Shown piece by piece: positions 26,207 to 35,669 of a stretch of 64,000 nt of DNA. Made by a program: the position numbers and the translations under genes. Numbering within the stretch: the first letter of the stretch is position 1; each line of letters begins with the position of its first letter. This DNA comes from JAPOXR01 sp965116115 (GTDB lineage: Bacteria; Pseudomonadota; Alphaproteobacteria; Rhodobacterales; Rhodobacteraceae), in the NCBI GenBank assembly GCA_965116115.1, contig OZ220486.1, positions 4,650,001 through 4,714,000 on the forward strand, in the 5' to 3' direction. The notes beneath the pieces were generated by a model, which saw nothing but the letters and a program-made list of their open reading frames with translations, did not search any database and had not been told where the DNA came from.

Positions 26207-26670
26207 GCACCCATGTTCCGATTCAAGGGCGTTTCAGGAAAAAATCCGGCCCTGATTTCCATTTTCGCATGAGTTTGCTGCATTTTATCCATGTAAAATC
26301 AACCTGTTCAGGAGGCAGGCACAGCGGCGCGGTCCGCCGAATCGGCTGATCGAAAGCGCAGTTCGGAACACCGCGCTACGGGACGGGCTCTGTTGTTCCC
26401 AGCCGTTCAGCAGCGTGTTCGCCAGTATCAGCAGCTTGCGAATGGCGGCGAAAAGGGCAACTTTACCCCGTTCGGTGAGCCGGTTGTAGAACTCGGACAG
26501 ATTCTTGTTTAACCGCACAGCCGCGGCAGCCACTGTACAGAAGTATTCGCCTCGGCTGGAAGCATCCGCCCTTAGCACCTTTTTTACACCGCTATCTCAG
26601 GCGAACAGGGAGCCGCCGCCTGCTGGCTGTCAATCCGCCCGAGTTCCGGTACAGGCAGAATCGACCAAGT
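26207..26670 (-). pseudogene. IS110-family transposase remnant (3' end)
   Basis: The minus strand reads ELGRIDSQQAAA, then after frame damage VRLNKNLSEFYNRLTERGK and KLLILANTLLNGWE, matching the C-terminal domain of the intact IS110 transposase at 35670-36740. The element's right end follows (AAACGCCCTTGAATCGGAAC when read on the minus strand, about 26207-26235). The N-terminal two thirds are missing. Confidence 0.8.
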
Positions 26671-26690
26671 TGATCATTATACAGTCTCAG

Positions 26691-26786
26691 AGCTTGTTCC
26701 ATAATGCTGTATGCAGTATGTGAGTCTGCTTAAATCACGATGTGTATTCTACATTTGGTATGTGATATCGGCTTTAGGAACAAACT
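26691..26786. repeat. 96-bp short repeat family C, copy 2
   Basis: Same length and orientation as the copy at 25199-25294, with ends AGCTTGTTCC and GGAACAAACT. The two copies bracket brnTA and the IS110 remnant. The following 270 bp to the metY gene hold no recognisable gene. Confidence 0.75.
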
Positions 26787-27057
26787 ATCAATTCATGATG
26801 CCTCCGAAAAACCAACGAAGGTGCGCTGTTGATGTTCTCTATGACTATCTGAAATATGCAATCAGCAAGCAAGCGCTTCAGGTTTATTTGTCAGAGCCGG
26901 CGATGGAATTGCCGTTATTCGCATGCCGCACTGACAGATGTGCGCAAAGCGGCATCTAGAATCGTGTTCGCACCGCGTCGAAGCGGTTCACGCGATACTG
27001 CCTGCATCAAAGTTTCAACATACGAGGCACACTCCCATGCGGCCGGGCGAAAACCTG

Positions 27058-28875
27058 TCAGGCAAGCGCCTGCTCAAGGTCGGCGATAATATCGTCGATG
27101 GATTCAAGGCCGATCGAAAGGCGCACCACATCATCGCCCGCGCCTGACGCGGCGCGCTGATCTTCCGTCAGCTGTCTGTGTGTCGTCGAGGCGGGATGCA
27201 GAACCAGTGAACGCGTGTCGCCGATATTGGCGAGATGAGAAAACAGATCGCAGCGTTCGACAAATCTCACGCCGGCTTCGAATCCGCCCTTGATGCCGAA
27301 CGTGAACACCGACCCCGCGCCTTTGGGCAGATAACGCTGCGCCAGCCCGTGATAAGGCGATGACGGCAGGCCCGCATACGATACCCGGCTGACTCCGGGG
27401 TGGCCGTCAAGATATATGGCGGCCTGTTCGGCGTTCTCCACATGCCGCTGCATACGGAGCGACAGCGTTTCGGTCCCCATGATGGTCAGAAAGGCATTGA
27501 ACGGCGCCATCGTCGGGCCGAGATCCCGCAGCCCGACGGCATGGCCGTAAGCGGTGTATGCCAAGTCGCCGAAAGTCTCGTAAAATGTCAGCCCGTGATA
27601 TGCGGGTTCGGGTTTTGATAATGACGGGAACAGATCGTTCCTGAACCAGTCAAACGTTCCGGAATCCACGACCGCGCCTCCCATCGCGTTCCCGTGGCCG
27701 GACAGGAATTTTGTGGTCGAATGGACGACGATGTCGGCGCCGTGCTCAATCGGACGGCACAGCCATGGCGTCGCCATGGTATTGTCGATGACCAAGGGAA
27801 CGCCGGCCTCTTCCGCGATTGACTTCACCGCCGCGATGTCCGTGATGACCCCGCCGGGATTGGCGAGAGATTCAGCGAAGATCGCCTTCACGCGCGGAAG
27901 ACGCGCCGCTTCGCGCACCGCGTCCGTGTCGTCCATGTCGACGAATTGGCATTTCCACCCGAATTTACGGAATGTTTTGCCGAACTGCGTGATCGAACCG
28001 CCGTACAGCCGGGTCGACGCGATCAGCCGGTCGCCGGGCTCCATGAGCGGCAAAAGGGCCACCATCTGCGCAGCGTGGCCTGAAGCCGTGCAGGTTGTTC
28101 CGCGGCCGCCCTCCAGGTTCGCGATCCGTTCCTCAAGAACAGCGGTGGTCGGGTTTGAGAGCCGGGAATAGATGTTGCCGAACGTCTGCAGGTTGAACAG
28201 CGAAGCGGCGTGGTCGGCATCCTCGAATACGTAGGCGGTTGTCTGGAAAATCGGTGTCGCCCGCGCTCCGGTCGCCGGATCGGGCGCCGCGCCTGCATGA
28301 ATGGCGCGGGTTTCAAAACCGGGATTCCTTCCGCCGGTTTCGCTGCCTTCGGCGGCTGAGCCCATTTTTCCGATCGTCCGGCGCCGTGATGTCACCAAAT
28401 TGGAGTTGATGCCATGCTGCGATAACTCGCCGGAGAGGCGTGAAAATTCAATTTTCGGGCAGCGGTTCATGACCACCCGGATTCCGTGCGTTTCGGCTCG
28501 GCGGGCGGCGGTTTCATTGCGGACGCCGAGCTGCATCCATACCACGCGCGCGCCGTGCTGAATGGCATCGTCTGTGATCGGTCCGGCGGCCTCGGAATTG
28601 CGGAATATGTCGACCATATCGACGGTTTCGGGAAGATCGCGCAGGCTGGAATAGACCTGTTCACCAAGAATTTCCGTCACTTCCGCGGCCGGATTGACCG
28701 GGTATATCCGGTATCCCTTCGCTTGGAGATATTTCATCGCGAAGTTGGATGGACGGGTCCAGTCGGGGCTGACCCCGACGATGGCGATGGACTGGACAGC
28801 GGAGAGTATGCCGCGGATATACGAGTCTGGATATCCGCCGTGGTTGCGCCAGACAGGCAGTTCCTGATCGGTCAT
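27058..28875 (-). CDS. CoA-binding domain fused to O-acetylhomoserine sulfhydrylase (MetY)
   Basis: 605 residues in two domains. Residues 1-150 are a CoA_binding_2 Rossmann domain (SIAIVGVSPDWTRPSNFAMKYL, IYPVNP, DIFRNSEAAG, VVWMQLGV). Residues about 180-605 are a Cys/Met-metabolism PLP enzyme: FETRAIHAGAAPDPATGAR, YSRLSNPT, ASGHAAQ, DNTMATPW, the PLP lysine in HSTTKFLSGHGN, and SLVLHPASTTH. The catalytic half makes homocysteine from O-acetylhomoserine and sulfide. The two parts are usually neighbouring genes; here one frame joins them. It overlaps the enoyl-CoA hydratase gene by 4 bp. Confidence 0.9.
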   Translation of the reverse strand: MTDQELPVWRNHGGYPDSYIRGILSAVQSIAIVGVSPDWTRPSNFAMKYLQAKGYRIYPVNPAAEVTEILGEQVYSSLRDLPETVDMVDIFRNSEAAGPITDDAIQHGARVVWMQLGVRNETAARRAETHGIRVVMNRCPKIEFSRLSGELSQHGINSNLVTSRRRTIGKMGSAAEGSETGGRNPGFETRAIHAGAAPDPATGARATPIFQTTAYVFEDADHAASLFNLQTFGNIYSRLSNPTTAVLEERIANLEGGRGTTCTASGHAAQMVALLPLMEPGDRLIASTRLYGGSITQFGKTFRKFGWKCQFVDMDDTDAVREAARLPRVKAIFAESLANPGGVITDIAAVKSIAEEAGVPLVIDNTMATPWLCRPIEHGADIVVHSTTKFLSGHGNAMGGAVVDSGTFDWFRNDLFPSLSKPEPAYHGLTFYETFGDLAYTAYGHAVGLRDLGPTMAPFNAFLTIMGTETLSLRMQRHVENAEQAAIYLDGHPGVSRVSYAGLPSSPYHGLAQRYLPKGAGSVFTFGIKGGFEAGVRFVERCDLFSHLANIGDTRSLVLHPASTTHRQLTEDQRAASGAGDDVVRLSIGLESIDDIIADLEQALA

Positions 28876-29663
28876 GATTCCTGCCAGACCGGTTCACGCT
28901 TGCCGATGAAAGCGGAAATTCCTTCGGAAGCGTCCGCGAGCCGCATGTTTTTCACCATCACTTCCTCGGTATAGGCGTAGGCTTCGTCAAGCGGCATTTC
29001 GGCTTGCCGGTAAAATGCTTCCTTGCCGATGGCCAGGACTTTCGGCGACTTGGCGGCGATCGCGGCAGCGAGTTCTTTCGTCCTCGCTTCCAGCCGCTCC
29101 GCCGGAACGGCCTCGTTGATCAGCCCGGCGTCAACAGCTTTCGCCGCTGTGATCCGTTCCCCTGTGAGCAGCATGGCCATCACCTGTTTGCGCGGCATTT
29201 TACGTGAAACCGCGACCATGGGAGTCGAGCAGAAGAGACCAATGTTGACGCCGGGCGTTCCGAACGACGCTGTGTCGCCGGCCACGGCCAGATCGCATGT
29301 GGCGACCAGCTGGCAGCCCGCGGCTGTCGCGATACCGTGCACGCAGGCAATGACAGGCTGGGGGAGCCGCACGATGGACTTCATGAGCGTGGAACACTGT
29401 TCAAACAGCCGGGCGTGAAACTCCGGGCGGTCGTTGCCGCTGAGTTCCTTGAGATCATGACCGGCGCAAAATCCTTTGCCCGCGCCGGCCAGAACCACGG
29501 CCTTGACGGAACGGTCTTCGGTAATTCCGTCAAACACCTTCTGGAGTTCAGTCATAAGGCCGGATGAAAGCGCATTGTAGGCTTCCGGACGGTTCATCGT
29601 CACGAACGCAATGCCGTTTTCGACGCGTTTAAGCGTCATCCCGCGGCCAGTCTCCTGCGGCAT
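28872..29663 (-). CDS. enoyl-CoA hydratase/isomerase family protein
   Basis: 263 residues of crotonase fold. The oxyanion-hole segments are AGAGKGFCAGHDLKEL and GIATAAGCQLVATCDLAVAG, followed by GTPGVNIGLFCSTPMVAVSR. The pattern is nearest the ECHDC3-like group of unknown substrate. An ATG eight codons in (MTLKRVENG) could be the true start. Coupled by ATGA to the CoA-binding/MetY fusion, a gene neighbourhood known in several Alphaproteobacteria. Confidence 0.88.
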   Translation of the reverse strand: MPQETGRGMTLKRVENGIAFVTMNRPEAYNALSSGLMTELQKVFDGITEDRSVKAVVLAGAGKGFCAGHDLKELSGNDRPEFHARLFEQCSTLMKSIVRLPQPVIACVHGIATAAGCQLVATCDLAVAGDTASFGTPGVNIGLFCSTPMVAVSRKMPRKQVMAMLLTGERITAAKAVDAGLINEAVPAERLEARTKELAAAIAAKSPKVLAIGKEAFYRQAEMPLDEAYAYTEEVMVKNMRLADASEGISAFIGKREPVWQES

Positions 29664-30257
29664 GCCTGATTCCCTTTTTCTGCGGCTTCCCGTGTATGAA
29701 TATCACAAAATACCGCGGCATTTTCAAACCGGTCGCGGTTCATCGCCTTCTCGCCGGAGAAGCGGCTGAATCGTCGCTTGGCGGTGAAATTACCATTTCC
29801 TGCGGCAGGACATAAAAATGCCCGCGATATTATGCCGAAGCTGGCAAATTAAGGAGAGTATAGATGATCAGCGCTTGCGAAGGCTCTGCGTTTCCCGGGC
29901 GGCGCAGCGGCGGCGTTCGGGGACGGCATCCGCGCATGACCGACTCGGCGGCCGGAGCCGAGTGCCCGGGGCAAGTTGCCGGAACAGGCGTCTGAACAGG
30001 AGATTCTGTGTCGCGGTTATCAGAGGAAAAAGCCCGCGGCCTCGGAAAGCTGTTCTGTTATTACCCCTTCCCCTGAGCGCGAACAACCAAGCGGCAATCC
30101 GGCAAAAAGCGAACAGATGTGACGGATCATTGACGCTGAGAAGGCCTTTCACGGCACCATGCCATCCGATCTCAGCGGAATTTTGTTCAACAAAAATGTT
30201 GACGACAGATTCGTTGAATCGTAAATCTCAAAAGATATTTGATATGGGAATCCACAT
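29664..30257. other. intergenic stretch, no gene seen
   Basis: About 590 bp between divergent transcription units. No frame has convincing motifs or a ribosome site. It should contain the promoters of the leftward enoyl-CoA hydratase operon and the rightward ATPase pair. AT-rich words cluster at 30180-30255. Confidence 0.55.
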
Positions 30258-31472
30258 ATGAAATCCACCACTGGCCGCTGGGTAAGCGGGGATGATTTCT
30301 TCGATAGGGGCCCCGAGCTCCAGATGCTGGAATCGCGGATCCGCGACGGCAATCACGTGCTTCTGACCGGCCAGCGGCGAATGGGAAAGACCAGCTTGGC
30401 TCAAGAACTAGGCCGTCGGCTGGAGATTGCAGGGTGGCGCTTTCTCTACATTGACTTGGAGGGTGCGACATGTCCGGAGGACGTGGTCGCAGATATCGCG
30501 GAAGCGGTGCATCCTATTCGTTCAGTCACATCCCGTTTCACCGCTGCGATCGGGAACTGGTTCGGCGAGAACGTTGAGGAAATCAGCGCTTCGGAATTTC
30601 GTTTGAAGATTCGTGCCGCACTGAACGGGGATTGGAAGCGCTGCGGAAAGGAGTTGATAGGGAGTTGCGCAGAGCATGATCGACAGGTTCTCCTTGTCGT
30701 GGACGAACTGCCCGTATTTCTCATGAGAATGCTCCGTGATAAGGAAGGAGACCGGAGGGTCGATGAGTTTCTGAGTTGGTTTCGCGGTGTGTTTCAGGGA
30801 TTCCGCGGCAGATCTCCGGTGCTCATGGTGTCCGGAAGCATCGGACTGGCACAACTTGTGCAAAGGCTCGGCATACCCGACCGCATCAACCACCTCTTCC
30901 CCTTCCGGCTGGGACCTTGGAGCCGTCAGGACAGCGTCAGGTGCTTCGAATGCTTGGCGGAGAGCCGAAGCCTGCCGATTGACCACGGGGTTGCCGACGC
31001 CGTCTACGAGGCGCTCGGCATAGGCATTCCCCACCATGTTCAGTCATACTTCGCCTGCCTGCAGGATTTCATCGTCATGCGGAATCTTGATCGGGTGAAG
31101 ATAGAGCATGTAGGCGAGGTCTATCGAACCGAGCTTCTCGGACCTGCCGGGCAGAGCGACCTCGCGCATTACGAATCGCGCCTTCGGTACGCCTTGAACG
31201 GGGAAAGCTGCCGGATCGCGTTGGAGATTCTCGCTGAAGCCGCTACCAAGGACGTATTCACGGGCCGCGCACGCCGCCATCTTGAACTCTGGTACTCACC
31301 GGTGGTCAAGGACGCGCCCCGCCATATCGCCGAAGCGCTCGATGTCCTCATACACGACGGCTATCTCGAAGCTGGTGAGGACGGCCTCCGGTTCCCGTTC
31401 CAATTGCTGAAGGACTGGTGGCTGTCCCGCTTCCGCGACCACCATGTTCCCATTGAAGACCGTTTCCTGTGA
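30258..31472 (+). CDS. AAA ATPase, first gene of an unfamiliar two-ATPase module
   Basis: 404 residues. Walker A is GQRRMGKTS (38-46), preceded by DFFDRGPELQMLESRI as in archaeal-type/ORC-like and STAND AAA ATPases. Walker B is VLLVVDELP (about 144-152) and a sensor-like LMVSGSIGLAQL follows. The C-terminal 150 residues look like a winged-helix region (HIAEALDVLIHDGYLEAGEDGLRFPF). No effector domain is visible. The next ATPase gene begins 20 bp downstream, so the two form an operon. Specific function unknown. Confidence 0.82.
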   Translation: MKSTTGRWVSGDDFFDRGPELQMLESRIRDGNHVLLTGQRRMGKTSLAQELGRRLEIAGWRFLYIDLEGATCPEDVVADIAEAVHPIRSVTSRFTAAIGNWFGENVEEISASEFRLKIRAALNGDWKRCGKELIGSCAEHDRQVLLVVDELPVFLMRMLRDKEGDRRVDEFLSWFRGVFQGFRGRSPVLMVSGSIGLAQLVQRLGIPDRINHLFPFRLGPWSRQDSVRCFECLAESRSLPIDHGVADAVYEALGIGIPHHVQSYFACLQDFIVMRNLDRVKIEHVGEVYRTELLGPAGQSDLAHYESRLRYALNGESCRIALEILAEAATKDVFTGRARRHLELWYSPVVKDAPRHIAEALDVLIHDGYLEAGEDGLRFPFQLLKDWWLSRFRDHHVPIEDRFL

Positions 31473-31492
31473 GCGAATAGAAGCAGTCCTTG

Positions 31493-33859
31493 ATGAAGAA
31501 GTCTTTTCAGCGTCCGATACGGATCCGCAAGTTCAATCCGGGAATGCTCCAATCCGATGAAGAGGTGATTAACCAATTCGCGGCCAGGAAGCGCGAATTC
31601 GGCATCTTACTGGATGTCCTTAAGGGAAACATCGGTTCGCCGTCGTGTCAACACACCCTGCTGATCGCCCCGCGCGGTCAGGGAAAGACAATGCTTCTGG
31701 CCCGGACAGCCGCTGAGATCCGTACCGACCGCGAAATGTCCGAACGGCTTTTGCCGGTCTGTTTCATGGAGGAAAGTCAAGAGATATTCAGTCTGGCCGA
31801 TTTCTGGCTCGAATCATTGTTCTATCTGGCCAAAGAGATCTCAACGCAGGGTCCTCAATTTTCCAAGGAGTTGCGAGACAGACATGCCTCTCTGGCGGCC
31901 CAGTGGCGGGGTGATGACCTGGAGGGGCGCGCTCGCGCGGTTGTCTTGGGAGCAGCGGACCGTCTGGGCAAGCAGCTCGTTTTCATGGTCGAGAATCTGC
32001 AAACGCTGTTCGGGCATGTCGACGTCGATTTCGGCTGGAAGCTGCGCAAGGTGTTGCAGTCGGATCCTGAGATCATCCTGCTCGCTTCCGCTGCCAGCCG
32101 TTTCAAGGGGCTGGACGATCCGCGGGAGCCGTTTTTCGAATTTTTCCGGATACTCCGTTTGGAACCGTTGGATACCGGCGAGTGCCTCCGTTTGTGGCAA
32201 ATGGTGAGCGGCGATGCGGTGAGTGAACGTAAAATCCGGCCGCTGCAGATCCTGACCGGAGGCAATCCCCGCCTATTGACCATTATCGGCGACAGCGCGC
32301 TGCACCGGTCGCCGCGTCATTTAATGGATGAGCTTGCAAGGCTTATTGATGATCACACCGAGTATTTCCGCGGATATCTGCAGGCTTTCGCGAAGACGGA
32401 GCGGCGGGTCTATCTCGCGCTGATCGATCTCTGGCAACCATCGACCACCGGAGAAATCGCGGCGCGGGCGCGCATGGATGTCCGGTCCGTATCAACCCTG
32501 TTGGGGAGGCTGGTCGAGCGCGGCGCGGCACTCGCCGAAGAGAGCGGCAAAAAACGTATTTACTCGGCTTCGGAGCGCCTCCACAGCATTTACTACAAGC
32601 TGAGGCGCGAACACGGCGAGGAGGCGGCCGTCCGCAGCCTGATCCGCTTTATGGCGGCGTTCTACATCGAATCCGGGCTGGATGAACGGCCCCGCGCTGC
32701 GAATTGTGAAGCGGCATTTTGGCCGGCTGTCCACGACAGGCTGACGCCGGCGGACGGCTCTCTGCGAACCGGCAGTTTTTTTTCGGGAGAGACACAGCCC
32801 GGAATCCGGCGGGTAATGAAAGGGGCGGCGGCTGACCGCGAGCAGGCAACGGAGGTTTTCGGCAGAATCACATTTGCGATGGATAAGACCGAGTTCGAGG
32901 AAGTCATTAAGATCGCGGACCAGTTTCTTTCTTCCCGGAGCATTCGCTCGCTGCAAGCCCCGGATCAGCTGATCGCGTCGATATTGTCGGCAAAAGCGTT
33001 CGCGCATGAGGGATTGAATGAACCCGTGGCTGAATTGGCGGTCTACGACGAAGTGATCAAGCGTTTCGGCCGCAGTGATGAGTCCGAGCCACAGTCACAG
33101 GTCGCTGCGGCGCTGCTCCGCAAAGGGGCGGCGCAAGAACAGCGCGGCGAGGATAGAGCAGCGGTTGCCGCGTTTGATGAGATGGTCGCGCGCTTTGGAA
33201 ACAGCAGCGCATCAGAACTTCAGGAATGTGTTGCAAAGGCGCTGGTCAGCAAGGGAGGGGCGCTGGAGCGAGTCGGCGACAGTAAGGCGGCGATCGTTGT
33301 CTACGATCAAGTGATCAAGCGATTCAACGATAGCGATATACCGGAACTTCAGAAACAAGCCGCGGAAGCGCTCATCAGCAAAACCGAGGCGCGGATCCGG
33401 TTTGGCCGAACAGACCATTCACTGCGAGTCTGCGATGATTTGGACAGAAGAATTAAGACCTTCGCATGCGAAGATAAATCCATGCTGAGTTGGAAAGTAA
33501 AATGGCTAAGAGCGAAATCACTGCTCGTTCAACAACGGCATCGGGACATGATGGAAGCGTTGGATTCGGTGTATGCCGGGTTTGATTCCGGCGAGGATAC
33601 AATGATATCGGAGATGATCACGGGCGTGTCGGATTTGGTTGCGGGCGGAGCTTCGGAGAGCGGTTTAGCTGAGCTGTTTTCCCGTGACAGGGGGAAAGCC
33701 GCCGCTCTGCTGCCTCTGATCTTAGCTCTGCGACAGTGCGCGGGAGAGACGGTCCGCGCACCGGCCGAGATGTTGGAAGTCGCAGCGGATGTGCGCGGAA
33801 TGATCGAAGCCGGGACGAATTCCGCTGAAGCTGTTCCGCTTGATACGCCGGCTCCATAG
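31493..33859 (+). CDS. AAA ATPase with C-terminal TPR-like repeats, second gene of the module
   Basis: 788 residues. Residues about 25-340 form a P-loop domain: Walker A APRGQGKTML (59-68) and a Walker-B-like VFMVENLQTLF, in which Glu-Asn replaces the usual acidic pair, as in ORC/Cdc6-like relatives. Residues about 300-370 look like a winged helix (TTGEIAARARMDVRSVSTLLGRL). From about residue 500, repeats of about 43 residues of the form AVYDEVIKRFGRSDxxELQxQVAxAL recur at least three times, TPR-like. ATG 31493 is preferred over TTG 31490. Probably a scaffolded regulatory ATPase acting with its upstream neighbour. Confidence 0.8.
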   Translation: MKKSFQRPIRIRKFNPGMLQSDEEVINQFAARKREFGILLDVLKGNIGSPSCQHTLLIAPRGQGKTMLLARTAAEIRTDREMSERLLPVCFMEESQEIFSLADFWLESLFYLAKEISTQGPQFSKELRDRHASLAAQWRGDDLEGRARAVVLGAADRLGKQLVFMVENLQTLFGHVDVDFGWKLRKVLQSDPEIILLASAASRFKGLDDPREPFFEFFRILRLEPLDTGECLRLWQMVSGDAVSERKIRPLQILTGGNPRLLTIIGDSALHRSPRHLMDELARLIDDHTEYFRGYLQAFAKTERRVYLALIDLWQPSTTGEIAARARMDVRSVSTLLGRLVERGAALAEESGKKRIYSASERLHSIYYKLRREHGEEAAVRSLIRFMAAFYIESGLDERPRAANCEAAFWPAVHDRLTPADGSLRTGSFFSGETQPGIRRVMKGAAADREQATEVFGRITFAMDKTEFEEVIKIADQFLSSRSIRSLQAPDQLIASILSAKAFAHEGLNEPVAELAVYDEVIKRFGRSDESEPQSQVAAALLRKGAAQEQRGEDRAAVAAFDEMVARFGNSSASELQECVAKALVSKGGALERVGDSKAAIVVYDQVIKRFNDSDIPELQKQAAEALISKTEARIRFGRTDHSLRVCDDLDRRIKTFACEDKSMLSWKVKWLRAKSLLVQQRHRDMMEALDSVYAGFDSGEDTMISEMITGVSDLVAGGASESGLAELFSRDRGKAAALLPLILALRQCAGETVRAPAEMLEVAADVRGMIEAGTNSAEAVPLDTPAP

Positions 33860-34084
33860 GCGGCTGCGCTTCCCGTCGTTCCAAGGATTTGTCCATGATC
33901 CCCTTTGATTTGTTTCGATCTGCAGCCAAGGTCGGTTAGCAAACGGGTTATGTTTCAGGATGTTTGCCGCTGTGATTTCCTTGAAGAGCGCTGGAACGGC
34001 GCCGCGAGAAAAACGGGCAGAGCAACAAATGAATATTAGCAAGTAACCGGTCAGGCAGCCGGCAAGTATCAGGTCGCGGACTCA
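33860..34084. other. spacer after the ATPase pair
   Basis: About 225 bp without a recognisable gene, ending at the first fossil of the nested insertion-sequence region. Confidence 0.5.
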
Positions 34085-34198
34085 ATCATCAGCTTTGCGG
34101 TATTCCGCAGCAGGCGGCGGACGACGGTGAGGATGACAGCGGCGGCGAAGTCGCGCGTCCGCTTGTCAAAACGGGTCGCGACCCGCCGGAACTCTCAT

Positions 34199-34254
34199 AT
34201 GAATCAAACCGAGGACAATTCCATAAGGAGTTATACACAGGGGTTGCTTGATTC
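34199..34254 (+). mobile_element. IS110-family left-end fragment
   Basis: The segment starting CATATGAATCAAACC repeats, with a few changes, the left end of the intact IS110 element at 35361-35415 (shared AATTCCATAAGGAGTT and ACACAGGGGTTGCT). It is preceded by CT, the same core dinucleotide. Only the end survives, inside the IS5 gene. Confidence 0.75.
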
Positions 34255-34319
34255 GGGAATGTCCAGATCGGTGTTGAAACTCGCATGAGCGGTGTTGCCT
34301 GTCGACTATCTAGTGCCTG
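34255..34319 (-). mobile_element. IS256-family remnant (left piece)
   Basis: Matches the left end of the complete IS256-family element at 9347 (GTTGAAACTCGCATGAGCG, TGCCTGTCGAC). Its continuation, CGCGGCTTCCTTGAGCCGGT, resumes at 37714 after the ISNCY-type element, so one old IS256 end was split by that element. The duplicated target TATCTA lies at 34314-34319 and 37708-37713. Confidence 0.78.
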
Positions 34320-34516
34320 CCCAAAAAGTTCTTTACTTATTATTTTTAGTATTGTCAGGTGTTTTTCGGTTGCGAAGAATCAGCGTTTTTGTTAAAAATC
34401 CGGCAATTAAGCCCTGATCGGGGCAATCTTCGCCGCTTTTTTCACCGGGAGAACGATATGAGAAGCCTGATCAAACCGGCCCGCCTCGGCTCGACGGCCA
34501 TCGAAACTTTGAAAAT

Positions 34517-34719
34517 GGCTCAATTTACAAATCGTATGCATAGCTTTTCGGTTCCGGCAGAAAAAATGTGCGGGAGGAGGCATTTTTCATCCCAACATAC
34601 TGATAATATTGCAGAATAGTTACCGAAGTATCTGGCAAAACCGCTTATCATCTATGACCTCTATCTCCTTGTATACAACTACATTACAGTATGGATGCAT
34701 ACGATTTGTAAATTGAGCC
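34517..34719. repeat. MITE family A, copy 2
   Basis: Intact 203-bp copy with 25-bp terminal inverted repeats (GGCTCAATTTACAAATCG...) and an 8-bp target duplication TTGAAAAT (34509-34516 and 34720-34727). It interrupts the ISNCY-type transposase frame. Confidence 0.93.
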
Positions 34720-35384
34720 TTGAAAATTGATCTGAAGTCGCGGGACGACATCGAGAATGTTCTCAGGGGTCTGCAGCATCTTTATGTCAATCGCCAGCGC
34801 GATCTTCAGCGGATTTTCGACGAGGAGTTCTTCGCCGATGTCGGCTGGCACAACGGTCGTCCGGGAACAGCTTGCCAGCCGATTCTGGTGATCGGCGTTC
34901 TCAAGCAGGGGACTGACTGCGATTTCGACCGGCTGCGCAGCTTGGTGAACAACCATGAGCTGGTCCGCGCGATGCTCGGCCATGACGATGTTTTCGACTG
35001 CGGCGAATACGGGATGCAGACGCTTGTCGATGATGTTTCGCTTCTGACGCCGCGGATGCCGGCGCGCGTCGGCAAGCCGCTGGCAGCGAGCGGCCATGAG
35101 GTCGCCGGAAAAAAGCCCGGCGCCGCGTTGCGCGGTCGCGTTGACAGTTTTTGCGTCGAGACGGATGTTCATTTTCCGACGGATGTGAATCTTCTCATGG
35201 ATGCGGTGCGCCGCATGGTTCGGGAGACGGCGCGGGAGGCTTGCCGGCGCGGCGTGCCCGCCCAGCGGCAGAGCGCGCATCTGCACGCCGGGCTGCGGCG
35301 GCGGTTTCACGGCGTCCGCACGCGGCGGCGGCAGACGGAAAAGCGCGTCAGGGAGTATCTCATATGAATCAAACCAAGGATAAT

Positions 35385-35669
35385 TCCATAAGGAGTTGTC
35401 CACAGGGGTTGCTCGGCGCGAGGTTGCAGCAAACTTTTATTTCACCGCTCATCCGCAGCCGTGCTATCCTGTCGCGGGGTCCCCTTGCCGGCCGCTGCCG
35501 GCAAGGGGAGGCGGGGATGTCCTTCCCCGCCAGGCCGGGTCGGGCCGATCGTTCCTTGGTTTACAGAACCGTGATCAAGCATGGCCGGCCCGGCTTTCCC
35601 GTTCCCTCGCGTCCTGAACAGCTGCCCAGCTCACGATCCGAATAACCATGAGAACAGGAGCATAGGGAA
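35385..35669 (+). ncRNA. possible bridge-RNA region of the IS110 element
   Basis: The 5' non-coding end of IS110-group elements is known to encode a structured bridge RNA that pairs with target and donor DNA. Here that end contains a perfect 12-bp stem CCCCTTGCCGGC / GCCGGCAAGGGG (35481-35508, loop CGCT) and further GC-rich pairing potential around 35515-35560. The guide loops cannot be assigned by eye. Confidence 0.45.

Noticed and set aside
34520..34620. Short frames inside MITE A copies
   Set aside because: They differ between copies, have no ribosome site, and cross the terminal repeats.
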